64,000 bases of DNA from Rhodocista pekingensis (GTDB lineage: Bacteria > Pseudomonadota > Alphaproteobacteria > Azospirillales > Azospirillaceae). The position numbers and the translations under genes were made by a program. Positions 44,876 to 54,087 of the stretch are shown piece by piece; position 1 is the stretch's first letter; each line of letters begins with the position of its first letter. The notes below the pieces were generated by a model, which was not told the DNA's origin, made no database searches, and saw nothing but the letters and a program-made list of their open reading frames with translations. The stretch is from positions 1-64,000 of the forward strand of contig NZ_JBHTCM010000015.1 of the NCBI RefSeq assembly GCF_042665545.1, given 5' to 3'.

Positions 44876-45264
44876 GGGGACCCGCCGCCGAGGTGAGGCC
44901 GGCGACCCGCGTGTCTTCGGGAAGGGCAGGTTCAGATGCCCTGTCGATCCCGACAGGGAGGCAACAGGGATTATTCCGTCATTAGTGACGTTCTTCGGCT
45001 CTGGATTTGGGTTGATCCGGAGCGCGCCACCCCCATATAGGCGACAACCAGGCACGGGGCGGTGCGGGACAGGTCCGTATTGCCGCGCGCCGGACCCACC
45101 GGCCGCGGGTTGTGCCCCGCGGCAGCCGGATCAAGGTGAAAGGACGCCGCCGGTCGCCCTCCGGGTGCCGGTCCGGCTTTCCATTGGCCGGCCGCAACGG
45201 TGGACCATGACAGGGGACCCGGCCGGGGCACGGGCGGGCGTGACGGGACAGGGGACAAGGGCTG
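44876..45264. other. Long leader region of the Mrp operon
   Basis: 389 bases without a credible gene. A perfect 8-bp hairpin CCCTGTCG-atcc-CGACAGGG lies at 44939-44958 and probably ends the antiporter transcript. The stretch 44960-45045 is relatively AT-rich and holds the promoter. From about 45048 to 45264 a long untranslated leader with several GC stems would be transcribed, which may carry a regulatory structure, but I recognise no known motif. Confidence 0.5.
45012..45041 (+). promoter_or_regulatory. Candidate sigma-70 promoter of the Mrp operon
   Basis: TTGATC (45012-45017) and TATAGG (45036-45041) with an 18-base spacer. It is the only good match in the 389-base gap and sits in its AT-richer part. 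The start codon of mnhA is about 215 bases beyond the expected transcript start. Confidence 0.45.
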
Positions 45265-47682
45265 ATGCTGACAGCGGTGCTGGTGATCTTCCTGCTGGCG
45301 GCGATCGCGCCCACGGTGCATCGCGTCCTTCCCGGGATCTCCCACTGGCTGCTGGCCGCCGTTCCCGCCGCTGTCACCCTCTGGTTCGCCAGTTTCCTTC
45401 CCGCCGTGGGCGCGGGGGAGGTGGTGCTCCAGGCCGTGCCCTGGGTGCCCTCCCTGGGGGTCGAGCTGGCCTTCCGCCTGGACGGGCTGTCGCTGCTGTT
45501 CGCCCTGCTGATCCTGGGGATCGGCACGCTGGTCGTGATCTATGCCGGCGGCTATCTGGAGGGCCACCCGCAGCTCGGCCGCTTCTACCTGTTCATCATC
45601 GCCTTCATGGCGTCGATGCTGGGGCTGGTCCTGGCCGACGACGTGGTGACGCTGTTCGTCTTCTGGGAGATGACCAGCATCACCTCCTTCCTGCTGATCG
45701 GCTTCAACCACGAAGATGCGCGCTCGCGCCGCTCGGCGGTGCAGGCGCTGCTGGTCACCGCCACCGGCGGGCTGGCGCTGCTGGCCGGGCTGGTGCTGCT
45801 GGGCATGGCCGGCGGCACCTGGACCCTGTCGGGGATCGAGGCGTCCGGGGTGGACCTGCGGGCGCATGCGCTCTATCTGCCGATCCTGGTGCTGGTCCTG
45901 GTCGGCGCCTTCACCAAGTCGGCGCAGGTGCCGTTTCATTTCTGGCTGCCCAACGCCATGGACGCGCCGACCCCGGTCAGCGCCTACCTGCACTCCGCCA
46001 CCATGGTGAAGGCCGGCGTCTATCTGCTGGCGCGGCTGAACCCGACCCTGGGCGGGACCGAGGTCTGGATGCTGACCCTGGCCGGGTTCGGCACCGTGAC
46101 CGCGCTCTGGGGCGGGCTGATGGCCTTGCGCTCCACCGACCTCAAGCGGGTGCTGGCCTACACGACACTGATGGCGCTGGGCACCCTGACCATGCTGGTC
46201 GGGCTGGGGACGGAATACGCGATCAAGGCCTATGCCGCCTTCCTGCTGGCGCACAGCCTCTACAAGGGCTCCCTCTTCATGGGCGCGGGCTCCGTCGATC
46301 ATGGGGCCGGCGGGCGCGACCTGAGCGAGCTGTCGGGGCTGTGGTCCAGCATGAAGGTGACCGGCGTCGCCATCGCCCTTGCCGCCCTTTCCATGGCCGG
46401 GCTGCCGCCTTTCTTCGGCTTCATCGGCAAGGAATTCATGTATTCGGGCATGCTGGAGGCGGGCGGGCTGGGCCTGCTGGTGATCGCCGGCATGGTGCTC
46501 GCCAACGCCACCATGCTGGGCGCGGCCGGGCTTGTCTTCTGGAAGCCCTTCACCGGCGCGCCCTCCGCTCTGGCGGCCGGGGCGCATGAGGGCGGGCCGG
46601 CGCTCTGGCTCGGCCCGGTGGTGCTGGCGGTCCTGGGGCTCGTGTTCGGTCTCGGCGCCATCCCGCAGACGGGGCTGGGCGAGGGGCTGCTCGGCGCCGT
46701 GGCTGTCGCCGTGGCCGGCCGGCCGGTGCCGTTCGACCTCTATCTCTGGCACGGATTCAGCCCCGCGCTCGGCCTCTCGGCCCTGACCATCGCCCTGGGC
46801 TTCGGGCTGTTCCTCGGGCTGGCGCCGGTCAAGCGCGCGCTGGCGGCCCTGGCCCGGGTCAGCCGGATCAATGTGGACGCCGCCTGGGACCACATCCTGG
46901 CCGGCCTCCAGGCGCTGGCGGAGGCGACGACCCGGCGGCTCCAGACCGGCCGGCTGCGCGACTACATGCTGGCATCCTTCCTGACGCTCGCCATCCTGCC
47001 CGGCGCCACGCTGCTGCTGCGCGACGGGCTGCGGTTCCCGGCCCTGCCGCCGGAGATCGCCTATCTCGGCCTCTTCATGGCCGGGCTGATGGTGGTCGGC
47101 ACGGTCGGCACGATCCTGGCCCGCTCGCGCCTGGGGGCGATCGTCTCCCTGTCGGTGGTGGGGCTCTCCATCGCCATGTTCTTCCTGGTCTACGGCGCCC
47201 CCGACGTGGGCATCACCCAGCTCATGGTGGAGACGCTGACCGTCATCATCATCGTGCTGGTGCTGGCGAAGCTGCCCTCCTTCCGGCGGGCCGAGGACGG
47301 GACAGCCGGTGAGCGCGCCCGCAACGCCGTGGTCGCCGTGGCCGTCGGCGCCGTCACGACGGCCATCGTGCTGGCGGTGGTGTCGGTGCCCTATGAGCTG
47401 GACCTCACCCGCTTCTTCGCGGAGAAGAGCTATCTTGAGGGCTTCGGCCGCAACGTCGTGAACGTCATCCTGGTGGACTTCCGTGCCTTCGACACGCTGG
47501 GCGAGATCAGCGTGGTGGCGGTGGCGGGGCTGGGCGTCTATGCGCTGCTGAAGGCCCGCATCGGCCGGCCGGACCCGGACGCCGGGGACGCCACGCTGCC
47601 GGACGCCCCCCCTGACGGCCCGCCCGACCGGTCCCTGGCCGGACCCCGCCCCGCCCTGGACAGCGCCGGAGAGCCGCGATGA
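45265..47682 (+). CDS. mnhA: Na+/H+ antiporter Mrp/Mnh subunit A
   Basis: A protein of 805 aa, the full length for MrpA. The NuoL-like part (about 1-480) shows HSATMVKAGVYLLARLNP, FWLPNAMDAPTPVSAYLHSAT with the conserved Lys/Glu set, and VLAYTTLMALG. The C-terminal third carries the DUF4040/MbhE-type segment (GAPDVGITQLMVETL, LEGFGRNVVNVILVDFRAFDTLGE). It is the main proton/sodium path of the multisubunit antiporter. It overlaps mnhB by four bases. Confidence 0.95.
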   Translation: MLTAVLVIFLLAAIAPTVHRVLPGISHWLLAAVPAAVTLWFASFLPAVGAGEVVLQAVPWVPSLGVELAFRLDGLSLLFALLILGIGTLVVIYAGGYLEGHPQLGRFYLFIIAFMASMLGLVLADDVVTLFVFWEMTSITSFLLIGFNHEDARSRRSAVQALLVTATGGLALLAGLVLLGMAGGTWTLSGIEASGVDLRAHALYLPILVLVLVGAFTKSAQVPFHFWLPNAMDAPTPVSAYLHSATMVKAGVYLLARLNPTLGGTEVWMLTLAGFGTVTALWGGLMALRSTDLKRVLAYTTLMALGTLTMLVGLGTEYAIKAYAAFLLAHSLYKGSLFMGAGSVDHGAGGRDLSELSGLWSSMKVTGVAIALAALSMAGLPPFFGFIGKEFMYSGMLEAGGLGLLVIAGMVLANATMLGAAGLVFWKPFTGAPSALAAGAHEGGPALWLGPVVLAVLGLVFGLGAIPQTGLGEGLLGAVAVAVAGRPVPFDLYLWHGFSPALGLSALTIALGFGLFLGLAPVKRALAALARVSRINVDAAWDHILAGLQALAEATTRRLQTGRLRDYMLASFLTLAILPGATLLLRDGLRFPALPPEIAYLGLFMAGLMVVGTVGTILARSRLGAIVSLSVVGLSIAMFFLVYGAPDVGITQLMVETLTVIIIVLVLAKLPSFRRAEDGTAGERARNAVVAVAVGAVTTAIVLAVVSVPYELDLTRFFAEKSYLEGFGRNVVNVILVDFRAFDTLGEISVVAVAGLGVYALLKARIGRPDPDAGDATLPDAPPDGPPDRSLAGPRPALDSAGEPR

Positions 47683-48110
47683 TCCACTCCCTCATCCTCC
47701 AGACGGCGACCCGCATGCTGATCGCCCTGATGCTGGTCTTCGCCCTGTTCATCCTGTGGCGCGGCCACAACGAACCCGGCGGCGGCTTCATCGGCGGGCT
47801 GATCGCGGCGGTGGCCGTGGCGCTGCACGGGCTGGCCTTCGGCGCCAAGGAGATGCGCCGCATCCTGGTCGCGGACCCGCGCAAGGTGCTGGCGGCGGGG
47901 CTGGCGCTCGCCGTCGGATCGGGCCTGTTCGCGCTGTTCAAGGCGGGTGGGCCGCTGCCTTTCATGACCGGGGCCTGGTACGTGACCTACACGGAGACGG
48001 GGGAGAAGGCGTTCGCCATCGGCACCCCGGTGCTGTTCGACGTCGGCGTCTTCCTGGTCGTGGTCGGCGCCATCGTCGCCATGGTCCAGGCCCTGATGGA
48101 GGAGCAGTAA
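47679..48110 (+). CDS. mnhB: Mrp/Mnh antiporter subunit B
   Basis: A protein of 143 aa with four membrane helices. LILQTATRMLIALMLVFALF, WRGHNEPGGGFIGGLIAA and SPVLFDVGVF-like TPVLFDVGVFLVVVG are the family blocks. Required for assembly of the full complex in other bacteria. Three bases separate it from mnhC. Confidence 0.94.
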   Translation: MIHSLILQTATRMLIALMLVFALFILWRGHNEPGGGFIGGLIAAVAVALHGLAFGAKEMRRILVADPRKVLAAGLALAVGSGLFALFKAGGPLPFMTGAWYVTYTETGEKAFAIGTPVLFDVGVFLVVVGAIVAMVQALMEEQ

Positions 48111-48113
48111 GCC

Positions 48114-48524
48114 ATGGAAGTGGTGATGGCCTTCGTCATCGGCATCCTGGTCGCCGGCAGCGTCTATCTGCTGCTGTCCCGCAACGTCCTGCGCGCCGTG
48201 TTCGGCGTGATCCTGCTGTCGAACGCGGTGAACCTCGTGATCCTCACGGTCGGCGGGCTGTCGCTGGGCCTGCCGCCCCTGATCGGGCCGGAGGCCAAGG
48301 TCCTGGCCGAGCCCTATTCCAATCCGCTGCCGCAGGCCCTGATCCTGACGGCCATCGTGATCGGCTTCGGCCTGCTGTCCTTCGCGTTGGCGCTGGTCTA
48401 CCGCGCCTATCAGGAACTGGGGACGCTGGACAGCGACGGCATGCGTGTGGCCGAACCCCCGGAAGCGGGACCCGCCGCCGATGCCGGTGAGATGGCCGAC
48501 GCCCGCAGGCGGGAGGCGGCGTGA
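48114..48524 (+). CDS. mnhC: Mrp/Mnh antiporter subunit C (NuoK-like)
   Basis: A protein of 136 aa with three helices. GSVYLLLSRNVLRAVFGVILLSNAVNL, seen in pieces as RNVLRAVFGVILLSNAVNL, is the NuoK-like core with its conserved Asn. ADPLPQAL is here SNPLPQALILTAIVIGFG. The C-terminal 30 residues are an acidic tail. Overlaps the mnhD start. Confidence 0.94.
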   Translation: MEVVMAFVIGILVAGSVYLLLSRNVLRAVFGVILLSNAVNLVILTVGGLSLGLPPLIGPEAKVLAEPYSNPLPQALILTAIVIGFGLLSFALALVYRAYQELGTLDSDGMRVAEPPEAGPAADAGEMADARRREAA

Positions 48525-50053
48525 TGGTCGCCTGGCTTGTCGTTTCCCCCATCCTGGTGCCGCTGACGACGGCGGCCCTGTGCGGCCTGCTCTGGGGCCG
48601 GGTGAAGGCGCAGCGCGCCGTCTCCCTCACCGGGTCCGTGCTGCTGGCGATCTGCGCCGCCCTTCTGCTGGGGCAGGTGGCGGAGCACGGCATCACCGTC
48701 GCGCAGATGAGCAACTGGCCGGCCCCCTTCGGCATCACCCTGGTGGCCGACCGGCTGGCCGCGGTGATGGTGCTGGTGGCCTCGGTCATGGCCGTGGCCG
48801 CCGCCGTCTATGCCCTGGGGGACATCGACCCGGTGCGGGAGCGCAACGGCTTTCATCCGGTCTTCCAGGTTCTGATGGTTGGCGTCTGCGGCTCCTTCGT
48901 CACGGGCGACCTGTTCAATCTCTATGTCTGGTTCGAGGTGATGCTCATCAGCAGCTTCATGCTGCTGGCCCTGGGCGGGCGCCGCGACCAGATCGACGGC
49001 GCCGTCAAGTACGCCCTGCTGAACCTGATCGCCACGGCCGCCTTCCTGATGGCGGTGGCGCTGCTCTACGGCATGACCGGCACCCTGAACATGGCGGACC
49101 TCGCCCTGCGCCTGCGCACGGTGGAGGCGCCGGGAACGGTCACCACGGTGGCGGTGCTGTTCATCATCGCCTTCGGCATGAAGGCGGCGGTGTTCCCGCT
49201 GTTCTTCTGGCTGCCGGCCAGCTACCACACCCCGGCCGTGGCGGTGCAGGCGATCTTCGCCGGGCTGCTGACCAAGGTCGGCGTCTACGCCCTGCTGCGC
49301 ACCTTCACCCTGATCTTCGTCGGCGATGTCGGCTACACCCACGGGCTGATGCTGTGGATCGCCGGCCTGACCATGGTGGCGGGGGTGCTGGGGTCGCTGG
49401 CGGTGTCGGACCTGCGCCGGGCCTTCTCCTGGCAGGTGGTGGCGCATATCGGCTACATGGTGATGGGGCTGGCGCTCTATACGCCCCTGGCTATCGCCGG
49501 CGCCGTCTTCTATCTGGTCCACGACATCGTGGTGAAGACCAACCTGTTCCTGGGGGCCGGGCTGGCTCGGCGGCTGACCGGCAGCCACGAACTGCCGGCC
49601 ATGGGCGGGTTGTTCAAGGCGGCGCCGCTGCTGGCGGTGGTGATGTTCGTGCCGCTGGCCTCGCTCGCGGGCTTTCCGCCGCTGTCCGGCTTCTGGTCCA
49701 AGCTGGTCCTGCTGGAGGCCGGCCTGGAGCGTGAGGCCTATGTCATCGTCGCGGTTTCCCTGGTGGTCAGCCTGCTGACCATGTGGCTGGTCGGCCGCAT
49801 CTGGGCCGAGCTGTTCTGGAAGCCGCACCCGGCGGGAGCGGCCGCCGGCACCGCGTCGCTGTCGCCCGGCGGCCGTTTCGCGCTGGTGGCGCCGCTGGTG
49901 CTGCTGTCCGGCCTGACCGTCGCCATCGGCCTGTTCGCCGAGCCGGTGATGGCCCTGGCCCGCGATGCCGCCGCGGAACTGATGCATCCCGAGCCCTACA
50001 TCCGCGCCGTCCTGGGGCGGGGGCTGCCCGCGACGGCGGAGGCGCTGCCATGA
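48524..50053 (+). CDS. mnhD: Mrp/Mnh antiporter subunit D (NuoN/NuoM-like)
   Basis: A protein of 509 aa from the ATG at 48524, seven bases after GGAGG; the GTG at 48521 is too close to that site. Fourteen helices. LFNLYVWFEVMLISSFMLLA holds the conserved Glu of helix 5, and FGMKAAVFPLFFWLPASYHT the lysine of helix 7. SDLRRAFSWQVVAHIGYM is typical. Second antiporter-like subunit of the complex. Confidence 0.95.
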   Translation: MVAWLVVSPILVPLTTAALCGLLWGRVKAQRAVSLTGSVLLAICAALLLGQVAEHGITVAQMSNWPAPFGITLVADRLAAVMVLVASVMAVAAAVYALGDIDPVRERNGFHPVFQVLMVGVCGSFVTGDLFNLYVWFEVMLISSFMLLALGGRRDQIDGAVKYALLNLIATAAFLMAVALLYGMTGTLNMADLALRLRTVEAPGTVTTVAVLFIIAFGMKAAVFPLFFWLPASYHTPAVAVQAIFAGLLTKVGVYALLRTFTLIFVGDVGYTHGLMLWIAGLTMVAGVLGSLAVSDLRRAFSWQVVAHIGYMVMGLALYTPLAIAGAVFYLVHDIVVKTNLFLGAGLARRLTGSHELPAMGGLFKAAPLLAVVMFVPLASLAGFPPLSGFWSKLVLLEAGLEREAYVIVAVSLVVSLLTMWLVGRIWAELFWKPHPAGAAAGTASLSPGGRFALVAPLVLLSGLTVAIGLFAEPVMALARDAAAELMHPEPYIRAVLGRGLPATAEALP

Positions 50054-50523
50054 CGCTGCTGCTGCTGAACATCCTGCTCGCCATCGCGTGGATGGCGGTG
50101 AACGGCGATTTCAGCCTGACGGGGCTGCTGGTCGGGCTGACGCTGGGCCATCTGGTGCTGTACATCGCCCGGCCGATGTTCCCGAACGACGGTTTCTTCC
50201 GCCGCCTGTGGGGCGGGGTGGGCTTCTTCTTCTGGTTCCTCAAGGAGCTGTGGCTGTCCAGCATCCGCGTGGCGAAGGCGGTGCTGTCGCCCGGCATCGG
50301 GGCGCGGCCCGGCGTCATCGCCATGCCGCTGGACGCCCGCACCGACGCCGAGATCACGCTGGTGGCCTGCTGCATCACGCTGACGCCCGGCACGCTCAGC
50401 CTGGACGTCTCCCCCGACCGGCGCACGCTCTACATCCACGCCATGTTCGTGGACGATCCCGAGCGCCTGAAGCAGGAGACCAAGGACACGATGGAGCGCC
50501 GCATCCTGGAGTTCATGCGATGA
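50050..50523 (+). CDS. mnhE: Mrp/Mnh antiporter subunit E
   Basis: A protein of 157 aa. Two or three N-terminal helices, then a cytoplasmic alpha/beta domain: ITLVACCITLTPGTLSLDVS and LYIHAMFVDDPE are diagnostic. Start overlaps the mnhD stop (ATGA) and its end overlaps mnhF, indicating coupled translation. Confidence 0.94.
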   Translation: MTLLLLNILLAIAWMAVNGDFSLTGLLVGLTLGHLVLYIARPMFPNDGFFRRLWGGVGFFFWFLKELWLSSIRVAKAVLSPGIGARPGVIAMPLDARTDAEITLVACCITLTPGTLSLDVSPDRRTLYIHAMFVDDPERLKQETKDTMERRILEFMR

Positions 50524-50906
50524 ACCTGGACCTCATGCCCCCCGGCATCGGCACCATGACGCCGTTCCTCGCCCTCTGCGTGGATCTGGGCATGCTGGTG
50601 ATGCTGGTCTCCTTCGTGCTCTGCGTCGTGCGGCTGCTGCGCGGCCCGACGCTGCCCGACCGCATCGTGGCGCTGGACCTGTTCGGGCTGCTGGCGGTGG
50701 CCTTCATCGCGCTCTATGCGCTCTGGGACGGCAAGGCCGTGTTCGTGGACGCCGCCATCGCCCTGGCGCTGGTGGCCTTCTTCGGCACCGTCGCCTATGC
50801 CCGCTTCGTCGAGCAGCTCGGCGGCCGTCTGCGCCCGGGCAGCGGCGGTCCCGCCGCGGCCGATCCGCAGCCGGAGGGGAAGGGGGCGTCGCATGACCGC
50901 GCATGA
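50520..50906 (+). CDS. mnhF: Mrp/Mnh antiporter subunit F
   Basis: A protein of 128 aa with three helices. RLLRGPTLPDRIVALDLFG between helices 1 and 2 carries the conserved Asp of MrpF. AFFGTVAYARFVE closes the third helix. The polar C-terminal extension of about 30 residues is longer than usual. Overlaps mnhG by 14 bases. Confidence 0.93.
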   Translation: MNLDLMPPGIGTMTPFLALCVDLGMLVMLVSFVLCVVRLLRGPTLPDRIVALDLFGLLAVAFIALYALWDGKAVFVDAAIALALVAFFGTVAYARFVEQLGGRLRPGSGGPAAADPQPEGKGASHDRA

Positions 50907-51393
50907 GATCGTGCAGGCCGTCGCCGGCCTTCTGGTGCTGGGTGGCGCCTTCTTCTGCTTCGTAGCGGCCCTGGGGATCGTGCGGTTGCAGGACGTGCTG
51001 ATCCGGATGCACGCCTCCTCCAAGGCGGGGACGCTGGGGGCGGGGATGATCCTGCTGGCGGTCGCCCTCTACTTCGCGGAGGTCTCCGTCGCCGCCCGGG
51101 CCGTGGCCGCCATCGCCTTCCTGGTGGTGACAGCGCCCGTGGCGTCGCACATGATCGGCCGTGCCGCCTATGTCTACGGCATCACGCTCTGGGAGGGCAC
51201 GGTGCTGGACGAGATGCGCGGGCGCCTGATCCCGCCCAAGGCGGGCACCCCGCCCGGGGCCACGGCCGTGCCGGACGGGGCGGCACAGGCCCCCGCCGCA
51301 GCGCAGGCCCCCACCGGGACGGAGCTTGCCCGGTCCGACACCGCACGGCCGGGCGGCCTGCCGGAGAGCCCGCTCGGGAACTCCGCAGGCTGA
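50893..51393 (+). CDS. mnhG: Mrp/Mnh antiporter subunit G
   Basis: A protein of 166 aa with three helices in the first 110 residues. LGIVRLQDVLIRMHASSKAGTLG, whose core is RLQDVLIRMHASSKAGTLG, and VTAPVASHMIGRAAY are family motifs. The C-terminal 50 residues are Pro/Ala-rich, low-complexity and probably disordered. The stop codon lies inside a 17-bp tandem duplication. Last gene of the seven-gene operon. Confidence 0.93.
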   Translation: MTAHEIVQAVAGLLVLGGAFFCFVAALGIVRLQDVLIRMHASSKAGTLGAGMILLAVALYFAEVSVAARAVAAIAFLVVTAPVASHMIGRAAYVYGITLWEGTVLDEMRGRLIPPKAGTPPGATAVPDGAAQAPAAAQAPTGTELARSDTARPGGLPESPLGNSAG

Positions 51394-51417
51394 CGCGGGC
51401 CGCAGGCTGAAGCGGGC
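51384..51417 (+). repeat. 17-bp tandem duplication across the mnhG stop codon
   Basis: CGCAGGCTGACGCGGGC (51384-51400) is followed directly by CGCAGGCTGAAGCGGGC (51401-51417), one mismatch. Each copy contains the GCAGGCTGA that encodes the last two residues and the stop of mnhG. Looks like replication slippage. Confidence 0.7.
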
Positions 51418-51485
51418 CCGCCGCAGGCAGAGACATGCCGGCAGGCCCCGGCAGCCGTGCCGGGCGGGCCCGTCAGAGGACTCTG

Positions 51486-52004
51486 TCAGTCCAGAAGCTG
51501 GATCCAGGTGGCTTCGCGGCCCTTCGGTGCCTCGGTCACGCGCATCAGCACGCGCTCACCGGATTGCAGGCTTTCCAGCCCGGCGCGGCGCAGGATGCTC
51601 TTGTGGACGAACACGTCCTTGCCGCCGTCATCGGTGGTGACGAAGCCGAAGCCCTTGTCGTCCTTGAACCATTTGACCGATCCCTCCAGCTCGACCTCGG
51701 GGCCGCCGGGGGCGGCGCGGGACGGGGCCGGGCGCTCCCGCCGGGGGGCGCCGCCGATCACGTCCACCAGCCGGATGACCTGGGGTCCCTTCGGGCCGGG
51801 GCCGATGACGACCATCACCTCCGCCCCCTCGGCCAGATCGGACAGGCCGACGCGGCTCAGCACCGAGGCGTGCAGGAAGGCGTCCGGCGTTCCATCGGAC
51901 GGGGCGACGAACCCGAAGCCCTTGACGCCGTTGAACCATTTGACGGTGGCCCGGACGGGCGGACCGTCCAGTCCGGAGGGGGAGGGATAGTCGTAGTGCG
52001 ACAA
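51486..52004 (-). CDS. Double cold-shock-domain protein
   Basis: About 172 aa if translation starts at the TTG at 52004 (MSHYDYPSPSGLDG), which has AAGGG nine bases upstream; the frame is open to an ATG at 52145 with a low-complexity leader. Two CspA-type domains at about 25-85 and 105-170 each show the RNP1 pattern, VKWFNGVKGFGFV and VKWFKDDKGFGFV, and an FLHASVL / FVHKSIL RNP2 block. Binds single-stranded nucleic acid as an RNA chaperone. Tandem CSD proteins of this size are common in alphaproteobacteria. Divergent from fadD. Confidence 0.87.
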   Translation of the reverse strand: MSHYDYPSPSGLDGPPVRATVKWFNGVKGFGFVAPSDGTPDAFLHASVLSRVGLSDLAEGAEVMVVIGPGPKGPQVIRLVDVIGGAPRRERPAPSRAAPGGPEVELEGSVKWFKDDKGFGFVTTDDGGKDVFVHKSILRRAGLESLQSGERVLMRVTEAPKGREATWIQLLD

Positions 52005-52354
52005 GCGAGTCGACCCTTGCCAGTCCTGCGGACCGCCGCCCCGCAGGGTGCGGTTCCGGTTGCCTGGACCAAATAGTTGCACAGAGGAGCTTCCGCCGCC
52101 ACTACGTTTTTGCAGCAGGGCGCGGGGGGCTACCCCGCGCGGCACCTTGGCCCGTTCCGGGCTGGACTGCGCATCCCTTGGCCTTCTCTACCCCCTGCGG
52201 GGGTCGGATTGTGCGCTGCACCATCCTGCGGACGGAACTGTCCATCCGGTGAGGGGGGGCAGTATTTTCTTGAGATGGTTAGCGGACTTGCAGATATAGG
52301 AACCAAGCCGCCGTCCTGAAGGAAGCGGCAGTTCCGGGAGCGGGAGTGACCAAG
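52005..52354. other. Divergent region between the cold-shock protein and fadD
   Basis: 350 bases with no convincing gene. It is locally AT-richer at 52060-52110 and 52258-52305, the likely promoter zones for the minus- and plus-strand genes respectively. For fadD, TTGAGA (52274-52279) and TATAGG with 19 bases between is the best but weak pair. A long 5-prime leader for the cold-shock gene is expected, since csp leaders often act as thermosensors, but I cannot identify a fold by eye. Confidence 0.4.
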
Positions 52355-54061
52355 ATGGCCGACGCGGCCGCCAGCGTGCAGCAGACCGAACATGTGTGGG
52401 AACGCCACTATCCCCAGGGGGTCGACTGGCATGCCGACATCCCCAAGCGGTCGCTGATCGAGCTGTTCGACACCGCCGTCGCCCGCTTCGGCGACAAGCC
52501 CTTCCTCGAATTCCTGGGCAAGCGCTACACCTACCGTCAGGTTTCCGCGCTGGTCGACCGCTTCGCCAAGGGGCTCCAGGGCCTGGGCGTGCGCAAGGGC
52601 CGCAGCGTCGGCCTGTTCCTGCCCAACACCCCCTATTTCGTGATCGCCTATTTCGGCGTGCTGAAGGCCGGGGGCACGGTCGTCAACTTCAACCCGCTCT
52701 ATGCCGAGCGCGAGATCGCCAAGCAGATCGACGACAGCGAAACCACCATCATGGTGACGCTGGACGTCAAGGCGACCTACACCAAGCTGGCGCGCATGCT
52801 GGTGGAGACGCGGCTGGAGACGATCGTCGTCTGCCCCATGGCGGATGTCCTGCCGTTCCCGAAGAACTGGCTGTTCCCCGTCGTCCGCCGCCAGGATCTG
52901 GCCCTGATCCCGCACGATGCGCACCATGTCCGCTTCCGCGCGCTGACGGCCAACGACGGGCGCTTCACCCCCGTCGCCATCGACCCGGTGGAGGACGTGG
53001 CCGTCCTCCAGTACACCGGCGGCACCACCGGCGTGCCGAAGGGGGCGATGCTGACGCACGCCAACATCTACGCCAACACGGTGCAGGCGGCGCTGTGGTT
53101 CCCGGAGGCCGTGGACGGGGCGGAGCGCATGCTGGGCGTGCTGCCGCTGTTCCATGTCTTCGCCATGACCTGCGTGATGAACCTCACCATCTACAAGGGG
53201 GGGGAGATCATCCTGCTGCCGCGCTTCGATCTGGACCAGGTGCTGGAGACGATCGACAGGAAGAAGCCCACCCTGTTCCCCGCGGTGCCGACGATCTACA
53301 CGGCGATCAACAACCACAAGCACCGCGAGAAGTACGACCTCTCCTCGATCAAGCTGTGCAACTCCGGCGGCGCGCCGCTGCCCGTGGAGGTGAAGGCGAA
53401 GTTCGAGGAGATCGCGGGCTGCAAGCTGGTGGAGGGCTACGGCCTCTCCGAAAGCTCGCCCGTCGCCACCATCAACCCGCCCGACGCCAGCGTCCCCGGC
53501 TCCATCGGCATGCCGCTGCCCGGCACCATCATCGAGATCATGAGCCTGGAGGACCGCTCCCGGCCCGTGGCCCTTGGCGAGCGGGGCGAGGTCTGCATCC
53601 GCGGCCCGCAGGTGATGAAGGGCTACTGGAAGCGCCCGGATGAGACGGCGAACACCATCGTCGACGGCCGCCTGCACACCGGCGATGTCGGCTACATGGA
53701 CGAGCGCGGCTACACCTACATCGTGGACCGCATCAAGGACATGATCCTGGCCGGCGGCTACAACGTCTATCCGCGCAACGTGGAGGAGGCGATCTATCTG
53801 CACCCGGCGGTGCACGAGTGCATCGTCCTGGGCGTGCCCGACCCCTACCGCGGCCAGACCGTGAAGGCCTATATCCGCCTGGGCGAGGGGCAGAAGATGA
53901 CGCCGGAGGAGCTGAAGGCGTTCCTCAAGGACAAGCTCAGCCCCATCGAGATGCCGAAGCAGGTGGAATTCCGCGAGGAACTGCCCAAGACCATGATCGG
54001 CAAGCTCTCCCGCAAGGCGCTGCTGGACGAACTGGAAGCCCAGGGCAAGGCCGCCGGCTGA
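52355..54061 (+). CDS. fadD: Long-chain acyl-CoA synthetase
   Basis: A protein of 568 aa from the ATG at 52355, eight bases after GGGAG; the in-frame GTG at 52346 is part of that site. AMP-forming ligase that activates fatty acids. YTGGTTGVPKGAMLTH (about 219) is the P-loop, YGLSESSPVATIN the adenine-binding motif, GDVGYMDERGYTYIVDRIKDMI the hinge with the FACS signature, and LPKTMIGKLSRKAL the catalytic lysine. The start VWERHYPQGVDWH is typical of the proteobacterial enzyme. Single-gene unit with a strong terminator. Confidence 0.95.
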   Translation: MADAAASVQQTEHVWERHYPQGVDWHADIPKRSLIELFDTAVARFGDKPFLEFLGKRYTYRQVSALVDRFAKGLQGLGVRKGRSVGLFLPNTPYFVIAYFGVLKAGGTVVNFNPLYAEREIAKQIDDSETTIMVTLDVKATYTKLARMLVETRLETIVVCPMADVLPFPKNWLFPVVRRQDLALIPHDAHHVRFRALTANDGRFTPVAIDPVEDVAVLQYTGGTTGVPKGAMLTHANIYANTVQAALWFPEAVDGAERMLGVLPLFHVFAMTCVMNLTIYKGGEIILLPRFDLDQVLETIDRKKPTLFPAVPTIYTAINNHKHREKYDLSSIKLCNSGGAPLPVEVKAKFEEIAGCKLVEGYGLSESSPVATINPPDASVPGSIGMPLPGTIIEIMSLEDRSRPVALGERGEVCIRGPQVMKGYWKRPDETANTIVDGRLHTGDVGYMDERGYTYIVDRIKDMILAGGYNVYPRNVEEAIYLHPAVHECIVLGVPDPYRGQTVKAYIRLGEGQKMTPEELKAFLKDKLSPIEMPKQVEFREELPKTMIGKLSRKALLDELEAQGKAAG

Positions 54062-54087
54062 CGCCGGCGCCCCTGCCGGACGACGAG

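Noticed and set aside
52278..52300. TGG...TTGCA upstream of fadD as a sigma-54 promoter
   Set aside because: The GG and GC are eleven rather than ten bases apart, a spacing that sigma-54 does not tolerate.
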